A stretch of 17,633 bases of DNA from Actinomycetes bacterium (GCA_023431405.1 JAEYVZ010000003.1:1-17633); one strand, 5' to 3'. Counted from the stretch's first letter, positions 1-6,439 are shown. Translations and numbers: made by a program. The notes: generated by a model from the sequence alone, not told the origin.

Positions 1-923
1 GCACCCGGCGCGGCAGCCGGAGGGGATGCCGGTCGCCCGGCGAGGCCCGTGAGCAGCTCCAGCACGCACAGCGCCGCCAGACGCACCGTGCGGCCGTCCG
101 GCGCGTCGGCCGTGGCATCCACCTCCACGACGTCTGCCGAGCGCACGCGCGGATCGACGGCGAACGAGCGCGCGAACGCGCGCAGCTCCCACGCGGCGAG
201 GCCGCCGGGAACCGACGCCGGACATCCGGGAGCGACCGTGCGGTCGCAGACGTCGACATCGATGTCGAGGTGGATGCGGCCACCATCGGCTCCCGCGACC
301 TCCAGCGCCTCGGCGATGACGTCGTCCATGCCGCGGCGGCTGAGCTGGTCGAGGGTGATGACCGTGATGCCGAGATCGGCGGCGCGCTGCGCGTACGCGG
401 CGGAGTTCGCGAAGTCGGCGATGCCGATCTGGACGATGCGGCGGGGGTCGAGACCGTCGTCGATGAGGCGCCGCACCGGCGAGCCGTTCGACACGCCGTC
501 GCGCAGATCGAAGTGGGCGTCGATCGTGATGAGGCCGGTCGCCCCGGTGCCCTGTGCGACACCGTAGGTGAGGGAGTTGTCGCCCCCGAGCGCGATCGTC
601 AGACGGGCGTCGGCGAGCTCGGCGACCCGGCGGCGCAGACGCTCCTCGCCCTCAGGCCCGTCAGGCTCGTCGACATCGCCCGCGTCGGCGATCCGCAGCA
701 CCTGCCGGAGGTCGAGGGGAGGGGGACCCATGACCGTCGGGCTGAACCGGCGGAGCGCGGCGCGCACCGCGGCCGGAGTCTCGTGGGCGCCCGTCGGCGA
801 CAGCGACGTGCGCCACGCAGGCACCCCCACGAGCACGGCATCCGCCTCGCCCTCCCATGCGGGCCAGCCGCCGGCGCGCGGCCAGAGCGGATCGTCGTGA
901 AGCTCGTCTGCGGAGGAAGTCAT
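1..923 (-). CDS. Arginase/agmatinase/formimidoylglutamase-family ureohydrolase (3' end outside window)
   Basis: Ureohydrolases are cytosolic dimanganese enzymes that hydrolyse arginine, agmatine, guanidino acids or formimidoylglutamate. The frame is open from the ATG at 923 to base 1, giving 307 visible residues, so the protein is nearly complete. Family motifs are GGDNS (113-117), DAHFD (135-139) and a DVDVCD run (222-227) followed by APGCPASVPGG, all in the expected order. The usual GGDH is GGDN here, so one classical metal-ligand His is Asn. The substrate cannot be read from the sequence. The N-terminal DPLWPRAG segment and the GGDN form make me lean to a formimidoylglutamase-like or unassigned agmatinase-like branch rather than true arginase. 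The start overlaps the stop of the upstream gamma-glutamylcyclotransferase-like gene (ATGA, 920-923), so it is probably translationally coupled as last of the three visible genes of the operon. Confidence 0.85.
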   Translation of the reverse strand, partial: MTSSADELHDDPLWPRAGGWPAWEGEADAVLVGVPAWRTSLSPTGAHETPAAVRAALRRFSPTVMGPPPLDLRQVLRIADAGDVDEPDGPEGEERLRRRVAELADARLTIALGGDNSLTYGVAQGTGATGLITIDAHFDLRDGVSNGSPVRRLIDDGLDPRRIVQIGIADFANSAAYAQRAADLGITVITLDQLSRRGMDDVIAEALEVAGADGGRIHLDIDVDVCDRTVAPGCPASVPGGLAAWELRAFARSFAVDPRVRSADVVEVDATADAPDGRTVRLAALCVLELLTGLAGRPASPPAAAPG

Positions 924-1261
924 GCCACATACACCCATGCTGTTCGGCCGCTTGCCAGCGGCACCGAGATGCGACGATACAGCGACACCTCGGCATCGTC
1001 TGCGGCGTCGAGTTCGTCGCTCGTGATGTGCAGGAGACGGCCCATCACCTTGTCGCGCGGATCTCCGGTGTGCCGGAGCACGGGATGCGCCGAAAGCCCC
1101 GAGACCTCCACCACCCGCCGGTCGTCGATCTCGACGTAGTCGATCGTGTAGCCCGGCAGCACGTCGGGCTCCCCGACGACCACGCGCCCGAACGTGTCGA
1201 GCTGCACCTCGGCGAACTGGAGTGTGCCGTAGGTGAACAAGAGCTCATCGGCCTCTGCCAC
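920..1261 (-). CDS. Gamma-glutamylcyclotransferase-like (AIG2/GGCT fold) protein
   Basis: A 113-residue protein with the hallmark YGTL loop near its N-terminus (residues 11-14, within LLFTYGTLQ) and a GRLLHI strand followed by a YRRISV segment, as in AIG2/GGCT-fold proteins. Family members cyclise gamma-glutamyl amines or dipeptides to 5-oxoproline. The length is typical of the bacterial short form. The start is a GTG at 1261-1259, because no in-frame ATG precedes YGTL and a GAGG lies just upstream. In the LDAADDAE stretch (84-91) the position I would align with the family's acidic catalytic residue is Asp88 rather than Glu; this is a by-eye alignment. The gene sits 19 bases after the DUF445 gene and overlaps the ureohydrolase start by four bases. 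The real substrate is unknown. Confidence 0.8.
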   Translation of the reverse strand: MAEADELLFTYGTLQFAEVQLDTFGRVVVGEPDVLPGYTIDYVEIDDRRVVEVSGLSAHPVLRHTGDPRDKVMGRLLHITSDELDAADDAEVSLYRRISVPLASGRTAWVYVA

Positions 1262-1280
1262 CGCCTCAGGCTACCCCGCC

Positions 1281-2552
1281 TCACCCGAGGAAGGCATGCG
1301 CCACCGTGAAGATGAGAAGCCCCGCCAGCGCGCCCACGATCGTGCCGTTCAACCGGATGTACTGCAGGTCGCGGCCCACCATCAGCTCGATCTTCTCGGT
1401 GGTCTCGGCCGGGTCCCACTTCTCCACCGTGTCGGTGATGATCGAGGCGATGTCGTGGCGGTAACGGTCGACCAGGAACACGGCGGCATCCGTGATGCGG
1501 TCGTCCACCCGCTTCTGCAGCGCCGGCTCCGCCGTCAGGCGCGCTCCCACCTCTGCCAGCGCCTCGGCGGCCCGGCGACGCAGCGGACTGGCCGCATCCT
1601 CGAGCGAGCGCAAGAGCCCCGACTTCGCCGTGTTCCACGCCTCGGCGGCGAGCTGACGCACGCGCGGGCTGTCGAAGACGGCGCTCTTGGCCTCCTCCAG
1701 ACGTCCGATCGTGGCGGGATCGTGCTGGAGGTTGTCGGCCAGCCGGGCGAGATAGCCGTCGATGGCCTTGCGGGCGGGATGGTCGGGGTCGGCCTGCATC
1801 GCGTGGACGAACTTCACCGCCTCGTTGTAGACGGTGTCATCGATGAGGCGCATCGCCACCGACGGCACCCACGACGGCAGACGGCGGGACACCAGGCCGT
1901 TGAACGCGTCACGGCCCGATTCCAGCCATGTCGCAAGACTGTCGACGCCGAGGTCGACCGCGCCGCGGTGTGCGTCGGCATCGACCACGCGCCCCAGCCA
2001 CTCACCGACCGTCGGACCCCACTCCGGTGCGAGGAGATGCTCACGGGCGAGGTCGCCGATGAGATCCTGCACCTCGTCGTCGCTGAGCGCGCGGAGGATG
2101 CCGGTGGCCACCGCAGCCCCTTCGGCAGCGACCCGCTCGGCATGCTCGGGCTCGCGCAGCCACTCGCCTGCCTTGGCGGCGATGCCCGTGGACTCGAGCT
2201 TCGCCCGCACGACGGCGCCGTCGAGGAAGTTCGTCTCGACGAACTCACCGAGCGTCCGGCCGATCTCGTCCTTGCGCCGCGGGATGATCGCCGTGTGCGG
2301 GATCGGGATGCCGAGCGGATGCCGGAAGAGCGCCGTCACGGCGAACCAGTCGGCAAGTGCGCCGACCATGCCGCCTTCGGCTGCGGCGCGCACGTACGCG
2401 AGCCACGGGTAGCGGTCCTGAAAGGCGAAGGCGATCACGAAGAGGACCGCCATGAACACCAGGGCGCCGAGGGCCACGCCCTTCATCACCCGCAGGCCGC
2501 GGCGCCGCTCCTGGTCGGCAGGACTCAACAGCTGCGTCGGTGTCGGGGACAT
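1281..2552 (-). CDS. DUF445 family membrane protein
   Basis: A 423-residue protein. Residues 22-45 form a hydrophobic membrane segment, followed by the diagnostic DUF445 region with GGMVGALADWFAVTALFRHP (60-79) and PHTAIIPRRKDEIG (85-98). The middle 250 residues are mostly charged and helical with repeated amphipathic segments. The last 25 residues form a second membrane helix (NGTIVGALAGLLIFTVAHAF). This matches the YjiN-like DUF445 layout of two terminal membrane anchors around a large soluble domain. The biochemical function of the family is not established. The ATG at 2552 is the only convincing start. No good ribosome-binding site is visible, so the mRNA may be short-leadered or leaderless. 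It is the first gene of the minus-strand operon and divergent from the CsoR-like gene. Confidence 0.85.
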   Translation of the reverse strand: MSPTPTQLLSPADQERRRGLRVMKGVALGALVFMAVLFVIAFAFQDRYPWLAYVRAAAEGGMVGALADWFAVTALFRHPLGIPIPHTAIIPRRKDEIGRTLGEFVETNFLDGAVVRAKLESTGIAAKAGEWLREPEHAERVAAEGAAVATGILRALSDDEVQDLIGDLAREHLLAPEWGPTVGEWLGRVVDADAHRGAVDLGVDSLATWLESGRDAFNGLVSRRLPSWVPSVAMRLIDDTVYNEAVKFVHAMQADPDHPARKAIDGYLARLADNLQHDPATIGRLEEAKSAVFDSPRVRQLAAEAWNTAKSGLLRSLEDAASPLRRRAAEALAEVGARLTAEPALQKRVDDRITDAAVFLVDRYRHDIASIITDTVEKWDPAETTEKIELMVGRDLQYIRLNGTIVGALAGLLIFTVAHAFLG

Positions 2553-2592
2553 GTCGCTATGTTCGCACGCGTCCCCGCGCGCCGCAGGAGCA

Positions 2593-2612
2593 CCGCCGCC
2601 GGGTCGCGGCGG
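2593..2612. repeat. Perfect 7-bp GC inverted repeat upstream of the CsoR-like gene
   Basis: CCGCCGC (2593-2599) and GCGGCGG (2606-2612) are exact reverse complements separated by six bases. The repeat covers the -35 and spacer area of the proposed promoter for the gene starting at 2630. A repressor of this family often controls its own promoter, so this could be an operator. In such GC-rich DNA it may also be chance. Confidence 0.4.
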
Positions 2613-2617
2613 CGGCG

Positions 2618-2623
2618 TAGTCT
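2618..2623 (+). promoter_or_regulatory. -10 hexamer for a probable leaderless start at 2630
   Basis: TAGTCT fits the actinobacterial TANNNT -10 consensus and ends exactly six bases before the GTG start at 2630, so transcription would begin at or beside the start codon. No Shine-Dalgarno sequence precedes the GTG, which agrees with leaderless translation. No clear -35 hexamer is seen. Confidence 0.5.
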
Positions 2624-2629
2624 GGCGTC

Positions 2630-2902
2630 GTGATCGACGACATCCAGAAGCGCGCTCTCCATCGCACTCGCATCCTCGAAGGACAGCTGCGGGGGCTCGC
2701 GAAGATGATCGAGAACGAGGACTACTGCATGGACATCATCGGACAGTCCCGTGCGATCCAGAAGGCGCTCGCGTCGCTCGACAAGCTGCTGATCGAGAAC
2801 CACCTGCGCACCCACGTCGCCCACATGTTCGAGCACGGGGGCGAAGAGCGTGAGCAGGCGGTCAAGGAGCTGCTGAAGGCCTACGACTTCGAAGGTCGCT
2901 GA
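2630..2902 (+). CDS. CsoR/FrmR-family metal- or small-molecule-sensing transcriptional repressor
   Basis: A 90-residue all-helical protein. It starts with the family's RTRILEGQLRGL helix (12-23), then DYCMDII (31-37), then the NHLRTHV helix (57-63). CsoR/FrmR repressors are tetramers that release DNA on binding Cu(I), Ni/Co, formaldehyde or persulfide. The sensor residues are Cys33, His58 and His62. Cu(I)-binding CsoR has Cys-His-Cys, so the second Cys is replaced by His, the pattern of the Ni/Co sensor RcnR (Cys35-His60-His64) without its N-terminal His3. The effector therefore cannot be called as copper. Neither neighbour is a metal exporter or formaldehyde dehydrogenase, so the target genes are unclear. 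It is divergent from the DUF445 gene, and the GTG start is supported by the leaderless promoter. Confidence 0.9.
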   Translation: MIDDIQKRALHRTRILEGQLRGLAKMIENEDYCMDIIGQSRAIQKALASLDKLLIENHLRTHVAHMFEHGGEEREQAVKELLKAYDFEGR

Positions 2903-2932
2903 CCGGCTGCCCGCCCGCGGGTCATCGGAGCG

Positions 2933-4099
2933 TCAGGACTCCACGGGGCCGAGCCAGGCGCCCGCGACCGTGCTGTGGGCAGACTCGGGGTCGGAGGGGT
3001 GGAACATGCCGGCCAGCACATCGCGGTAGAGGCGGCTCAGCTCGCTGCGGGTGAAGTACGACGAGCCTCCCGCGACGAGCATCGCCTCGTCGACGATCTG
3101 CTTCGCCGCGACGACCGCGCGGTGCTTCAGGCCGCTGAGCTTCGCGAACCACAGCCCGCCGTGGTCGACCCGGTCGTCGACGTCTCGGCTGATCGCCGCG
3201 ATCTGGGGGAGGAGCCCGTCGTACGCGAGCGCCATCTCCGCGATGCGCCAGCGGATGTCGGGGTCTTGGCTGTACGGCGCACCCGTCTTCTTGGAGGTGC
3301 GCTTCTTCGCCGTCTCGACCGCCAGATCGAGGGCACGCCGGGCGATGCCGGTGTAGACGGATGCCAGGAGCACCTCGAACACGCTGAAGATCCCGAACAC
3401 GAGCGGGTCGGGCTGCGGTCCCGGCGCGAGCCGCCGCACGACGCGGTCAGCGGGCGCGACCGCTCCGTGCAGCTCCGTCGTCCGTGACTGCGTTCCCCGC
3501 ATCCCCATGGTGTCCCAGTCGTCGCGGGTGACGACGGCGTCCGTCCGCGGAACGAACGCGTAGACCATCTGCGGACCGTCGGGGCTCTTCGTGTCGAGAC
3601 CGTGGAGGCCGAGCTGGGTCCAGACCGGTGCCAGCGAGGTGAAGATCTTCGTACCGGTGAAGGCGTAGCCGCCGTCGGGCAGGGGAGTGGCCTGCGTGTC
3701 GCTGCCGAAGAGCACGAGGTCGTTGCCGGCCTCGCTGATGCCGAACGCGAACACCTCTCCGGATGCCGCGCCCTCCTGCACGAAGCGCAGCGTGTCGATG
3801 CCCCGGTCGGACAGCACCTTCGCCACGCCCGTCCACACGAGGTGCATGTTGATCGCGAGTGCGGTCGCCGGTGCCGCCGTGGCAAGACGCTGCTGCAGCA
3901 CCGACGCCTCGGCGAGCCCCAGGCCGGCGCCACCGAGCTCCGACGGCACCAGGATCGCGAGGTATCCGGCGGCGCGGAGCTCCGCGAGATCCTCCTCCGG
4001 GAAGACGTTGTCGGCGTCGACCGCCGCAGCGCGGGAGCGGATGCGGTCGAGAAGCGCGTCGGGCAGGTGGTCGGCGGGATCGAACGTCACGTCATCCAT
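2933..4099 (-). CDS. Acyl-CoA dehydrogenase-like flavoprotein, catalytic Glu not at the usual place
   Basis: A 388-residue protein with acyl-CoA dehydrogenase layout: helical N-domain (1-110), beta domain with FAFGISEAGND and GTKIFTSLAP (118-158), and C-terminal helical FAD domain with GIARRALDLAVETAKKR (251-267) and LYRD (357-360). Family members oxidise acyl-CoA esters using FAD and pass electrons to ETF. Eight residues after LYRD, where medium-chain enzymes have the catalytic Glu, this protein has Pro368, within the run MFHPSDPESAH. A Glu at 242, near the start of helix G, could act instead as in isovaleryl-CoA dehydrogenase, or the enzyme may be a flavin monooxygenase-type relative. ATG 4099 is chosen because GGAG lies at good spacing and the longer form from 4210 would run over the divergent gene. 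It is convergent with the CsoR-like gene. Confidence 0.85.
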   Translation of the reverse strand: MDDVTFDPADHLPDALLDRIRSRAAAVDADNVFPEEDLAELRAAGYLAILVPSELGGAGLGLAEASVLQQRLATAAPATALAINMHLVWTGVAKVLSDRGIDTLRFVQEGAASGEVFAFGISEAGNDLVLFGSDTQATPLPDGGYAFTGTKIFTSLAPVWTQLGLHGLDTKSPDGPQMVYAFVPRTDAVVTRDDWDTMGMRGTQSRTTELHGAVAPADRVVRRLAPGPQPDPLVFGIFSVFEVLLASVYTGIARRALDLAVETAKKRTSKKTGAPYSQDPDIRWRIAEMALAYDGLLPQIAAISRDVDDRVDHGGLWFAKLSGLKHRAVVAAKQIVDEAMLVAGGSSYFTRSELSRLYRDVLAGMFHPSDPESAHSTVAGAWLGPVES

Positions 4100-4149
4100 T
4101 GTGCTCCGCCCGGGCCCCACCGGGGTCTTCGCACGAGAGGATGGGAGGC

Positions 4150-4554
4150 ATGATCTCCACCGACCTGGCCGTCGCACTGCGGGAGGCGGGCCTCGTCTGG
4201 CATCCGGCATCCGGTGACAGGTTCCAGCTCGACGAGCCGGAATTCGAGGCCGACGTCTTCACCGTGAGCGAGATGACCATCGAGCCGCGCAGCTATCCCA
4301 CCGGGGTCATCCTGGCCTTCAACGGCACCACGGAGTGGGCGCTCGACTCCGTCGCGCTCGAAGACGCGCTCTGGCTGCCGCGCGAAGACCAGCTGCGCGA
4401 GATGCTCCGCGGGATGTTCCGCGCGCTGCGTCGCACGGACGATGCGCACGTCGTCGAGATCCAGTTCGACGGGCGCGTGCTCTCGTTCGAGCACCCTGAG
4501 CCCGCCGACGCCTACGGTCTGGCGCTGCTGAGCGTGCTGCGTCGCATCGCCTGA
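4150..4554 (+). CDS. Conserved hypothetical protein, 134 aa
   Basis: I do not recognise a domain with a known role. The protein is 134 residues, acidic, and lacks a signal peptide or membrane segment. It begins MISTDLAVALREAG and has a central FNGTTEWALDSVALEDALWL segment (57-76), a helical REDQLREML, then VEIQFDGRVLSF and a C-terminal helix. It looks like a compact cytosolic alpha/beta protein; similar short proteins seem familiar from Microbacteriaceae, but I assign no function. ATG 4150 is preferred over ATG 4141 because GAGAGG (4135-4140) lies nine bases upstream of it but abuts 4141. The gene is divergent from the acyl-CoA dehydrogenase-like gene with 50 bases between the starts, so the two promoters overlap. 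Confidence 0.75.
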   Translation: MISTDLAVALREAGLVWHPASGDRFQLDEPEFEADVFTVSEMTIEPRSYPTGVILAFNGTTEWALDSVALEDALWLPREDQLREMLRGMFRALRRTDDAHVVEIQFDGRVLSFEHPEPADAYGLALLSVLRRIA

Positions 4555-4556
4555 CG

Positions 4557-4590
4557 CGCCCCGCTCGCGCTCGGGGGCGGCACCTAGGTG
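4557..4590. terminator. Weak hairpin and palindrome between converging genes
   Basis: CGCCCC (4557-4562) pairs with GGGGCG (4574-4579) across an 11-base loop. It is followed by the perfect palindrome CACCTAGGTG (4581-4590), which contains the stop codon of the minus-strand MFS gene. The genes on either side converge here with only 29 bases between them. There is no T-tract, so terminator function is only a guess. Confidence 0.3.
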
Positions 4591-5789
4591 ACCGTCTGGA
4601 TGGGCTCGGTGTCGGGAATCGGGCTCGCGTCGCGGCCGCGGAGGTCGGGGAAGCCGCGCACGCACACGATCGCGACGACGGCGCCGACGAGGGCGAAGGC
4701 GCCTGCCGCCCAGTAGGCGCCGATCGCACCGACGCCGTCGATGAGGAAGCCCGCGACGGCTGAGCCGGCCGCGGCGCCGATCAGCTGGCCGGTGCCGATC
4801 CAGCCGTACGCCTCGGCGGTCTCGCTGAACTTCACGCTTGCGCTGGTCATCGCGAACATCACCGCGAGGGCGGGGGCGATGCCGATGCCGGCGACGAACA
4901 GCGACCCGCTCAGCCACCAGAAGTCGAGGGCGATCACCGTGGCCGACAGGCCGATCGTCACGACCGTGAGGCGGCGCGCCATCGCCCAGGGGCCGATGGG
5001 GATGTGGCCGAACGACAGGCCGCCGGCGAGGCTGCCGAGCGAGAAGATCGCCAGCACCAGCCCGGCCTCGAGCCCGCCGTGCCCGAACGTGGCGACGACG
5101 CCGGCCTCCACTGCCGCGCACGCCCCGATCAGCAGGAAGCCGACGATCGTCGCGAGGAGCACGACGGGCTTGGCGAGCACCTTGCCGAACGCGCGGCGGC
5201 TGCGCGGGATGCGCACGCGTCCGACCTCGGGCGACAGGATGAACCACGCGCCGCCGCCGACGAGGATGACGACGATCATGAGGAGCCCAGGGACCGTGCC
5301 CGCCTGCGTCGCGACGATCGTGATGAGCACGGGGGCGAGGATCCAGATGATCTCCTGCAGGCTGGCATCCAGCGAGAAGAGAGGCGTGAGCTGGCGGGAG
5401 TTGACGATCTTCGGGTAGATCGTGCGCACCGCCGACTGCACGGGAGGCGTCGACAGGCCCGCGAGCAGGCCGGCGGCCATGTACCCCACGAGGGGGAGGG
5501 GCAGCAGGGTCAGCAGGAGCAGGGCGATCGTGCAGACGATCGTCGTGAGGGTGAGGACGCGGCGCATCCCCCACACGCCCATCCACCGGCTCGTCACGGG
5601 TCCTGCCACGGCCTGGCCGATCGAGGTGGCCGCCAGCACGAGCCCCGCGGCGCCGTACGACCCCGTCATCTGCTCGATGTGGAGGAGGATCGCCAGGCTC
5701 GTCATGCCGTTCGGGAAGCGTGCCACGAGCTGAGCGGTGATGATGCGCGCGACCCCCGGAGTGCGGAGGAGATCCCGGTACGCGGCCAT
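4584..5789 (-). CDS. MFS transporter
   Basis: A 401-residue hydrophobic protein with about twelve membrane segments, for example LVLAATSIGQAVAGPV, VLTLTTIVCTIALLLLTLLP and a last segment AAGAFALVGAVVAIVCV. The first cytoplasmic loop has a motif A-like SRWMGVWGMRRV. Major facilitator proteins are secondary transporters; an efflux role is plausible from the general resemblance to drug and metabolite exporters, but the substrate cannot be inferred. The C-terminal tail is short and polar. ATG 5789 is preceded directly by GGAGGG, too close for a normal Shine-Dalgarno. A TAGCGT hexamer lies exactly six bases before the ATG, which favours a leaderless mRNA. It is transcribed away from the nrd operon and convergent with the 4150-4554 gene. 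Confidence 0.85.
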   Translation of the reverse strand: MAAYRDLLRTPGVARIITAQLVARFPNGMTSLAILLHIEQMTGSYGAAGLVLAATSIGQAVAGPVTSRWMGVWGMRRVLTLTTIVCTIALLLLTLLPLPLVGYMAAGLLAGLSTPPVQSAVRTIYPKIVNSRQLTPLFSLDASLQEIIWILAPVLITIVATQAGTVPGLLMIVVILVGGGAWFILSPEVGRVRIPRSRRAFGKVLAKPVVLLATIVGFLLIGACAAVEAGVVATFGHGGLEAGLVLAIFSLGSLAGGLSFGHIPIGPWAMARRLTVVTIGLSATVIALDFWWLSGSLFVAGIGIAPALAVMFAMTSASVKFSETAEAYGWIGTGQLIGAAAGSAVAGFLIDGVGAIGAYWAAGAFALVGAVVAIVCVRGFPDLRGRDASPIPDTEPIQTVT

Positions 5790-5795
5790 CCCTCC

Positions 5796-5801
5796 ACGCT
5801 A
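5796..5801 (-). promoter_or_regulatory. -10 hexamer for a probable leaderless MFS mRNA
   Basis: On the minus strand this reads TAGCGT, matching TANNNT, and is followed by exactly six bases (GGAGGG) and then the ATG at 5789. The spacing is identical to that before the genes at 2630 and 10831. No clear -35 was found. Confidence 0.5.
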
Positions 5802-5820
5802 CCGATCGCAGACGACACTC

Positions 5821-5860
5821 GCGACACGCGCAGGCGTCGTGCGACACGCCCGCGACACGC
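5821..5860. repeat. Three direct copies of GCGACACGC
   Basis: Exact copies lie at 5821-5829, 5841-5849 and 5852-5860, with a related GACGACACTC at 5811-5820. The copies are 20 and 11 bases apart, about two and one helical turns, and lie just upstream of the MFS promoter. They could be protein-binding sites or local duplication. Confidence 0.45.
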
Positions 5861-5914
5861 CGGGAAGCCGATTCCACAGGAAAACGGATGTCGGTGGCCC
5901 CTCCTACGCTCCGA

Positions 5915-6046
5915 CCTGTGGACAGATCCTGATGCGCGTGGCGAAATGCGCGTGATTCAGGCCTTTTCCAGGTTCGGAATCGACCCGCCGATTGTGGATG
6001 AATCGGTGGACAACCTGTGTTGTATCGGGGGAGAGCGGTGGAAAAC
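5915..6046 (+). promoter_or_regulatory. Cluster of DnaA-box-like sequences upstream of nrdH
   Basis: Compared with TGTGGATAA, the reverse complement of the DnaA box TTATCCACA, the sites are TGTGGATGA at 5993-6001 (8/9), GGTGGACAA at about 6006-6013 (7/9), GGTGGAAAA at about 6038-6045 (7/9) and TGTGGACAG at 5917-5925 (7/9). All are in one orientation. A weaker opposite copy, TTCCACAGG, lies at 5872-5880. DnaA regulates nrd genes in some other bacteria; here the role is an inference. Confidence 0.4.
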
Positions 6047-6059
6047 TACACGGATGTAA

Positions 6060-6075
6060 CTACTATCCCTTGTGG
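6060..6075 (+). promoter_or_regulatory. NrdR-box-like site 1
   Basis: The 16-mer CTACTATCCCTTGTGG matches the published NrdR consensus acaCwAtATaTwgTgt at 10 of 16 positions by eye, including C-T-A-T on the left and T-T-G-T-G on the right; only the centre is poor. NrdR is the ATP/dATP-sensing repressor of ribonucleotide reductase genes. The site begins exactly 32 bases before the second one. Confidence 0.5.
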
Positions 6076-6091
6076 TGCACCCCAATGTCGG

Positions 6092-6107
6092 CACCCATAT
6101 GTAGTAT
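6092..6107 (+). promoter_or_regulatory. NrdR-box-like site 2, overlapping a -10 element
   Basis: CACCCATATGTAGTAT matches the NrdR consensus at 10 of 16 positions, including the central ATAT and the TAGT right half. The offset of 32 bp from site 1, three helical turns, is the arrangement known for paired NrdR boxes. Its right end TAGTAT (6102-6107) fits a TANNNT -10 hexamer, so binding would block RNA polymerase. Transcription would begin near 6114, leaving an approximately 60-base leader before nrdH. Confidence 0.55.
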
Positions 6108-6171
6108 TGGACTCCCGGTCGGTCCCCCGCCGAGGGCTACACAGTTTTTGAGAGAGGAAGAGCGGATCACC

Positions 6172-6405
6172 ATGGCGATCACGGTCTACACGAAGCCGTC
6201 TTGCGTTCAGTGCAACGCGACCTACCGGGCGCTCGATTCCAAGGGCATCGAGTACGAGATCCTCGACCTGTCCGAAGACCCGGCGGCGCTCGAGCACGTC
6301 AAGTCGCTCGGGTACCTGCAGGCACCGGTCGTCGTCACCGACGAAGACCACTGGTCTGGCTTCCGTCCCGACAAGATCGACGAACTGGCCTCCCGGCTGG
6401 CGTGA
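6172..6405 (+). CDS. nrdH: Glutaredoxin-like protein NrdH
   Basis: A 77-residue thioredoxin-fold redoxin with the active site CVQC (residues 11-14) directly after the first strand, the SLGYLQAPVVV cis-proline region (45-55) and the WSGFRPDKI end (61-69) typical of NrdH. NrdH has a glutaredoxin-like sequence but is reduced by thioredoxin reductase. It supplies electrons to the class Ib ribonucleotide reductase by reducing the C-terminal cysteines of NrdE. The size equals that of known NrdH proteins. ATG 6172 starts the conserved MAITVYTKPSC, and a purine-rich GAGAGGAAG lies upstream; longer in-frame extensions run into the regulatory region and are rejected. It is the first gene of nrdHIEF, likely under NrdR control. 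Confidence 0.97.
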   Translation: MAITVYTKPSCVQCNATYRALDSKGIEYEILDLSEDPAALEHVKSLGYLQAPVVVTDEDHWSGFRPDKIDELASRLA

Positions 6406-6439
6406 CCAGCGCGGTTGGCGGACGAGGAGCGGCGCTGAC

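Larger units (their letters stand above)
5790..6171. other. Long non-coding region between the MFS gene and nrdH
   Basis: This is the only stretch of more than 300 bases without a gene. From left to right it holds the MFS -10 element, three copies of a 9-base direct repeat, several TGTGGA-type sequences resembling DnaA boxes, two NrdR-box-like sites overlapping the likely nrd promoter, and an approximately 60-base leader. The DNA from about 5930 is visibly more A/T-rich than the flanking genes, as expected of a regulatory region. No convincing small gene is seen. Confidence 0.7.

Noticed and set aside
5811..5860. CRISPR-like repeat
   Set aside because: The repeats are only 9 bases with spacers of 2 and 11 bases, and there are no cas genes.
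4087..5877. Long minus-strand open frame overlapping both the MFS and the 4150-4554 gene
   Set aside because: It is a third-frame shadow with Arg/Asp/Gly-rich composition and no membrane segments. The MFS protein in the adjacent frame has clear transporter features.
6114..6149. Attenuator or terminator in the nrdH leader (bulged hairpin CCC/TCGG with CCGA/GGG, then a T5 run)
   Set aside because: The stem is short and bulged, and the T-run is eight bases away, so it does not fit an intrinsic terminator. No leader peptide is evident.
5790..6171. Chromosomal replication origin, suggested by DnaA-box-like sites
   Set aside because: There is no dnaA, dnaN, gyrB or rpmH nearby, the matches are mostly imperfect, and the sites lie in the promoter region of nrdH.
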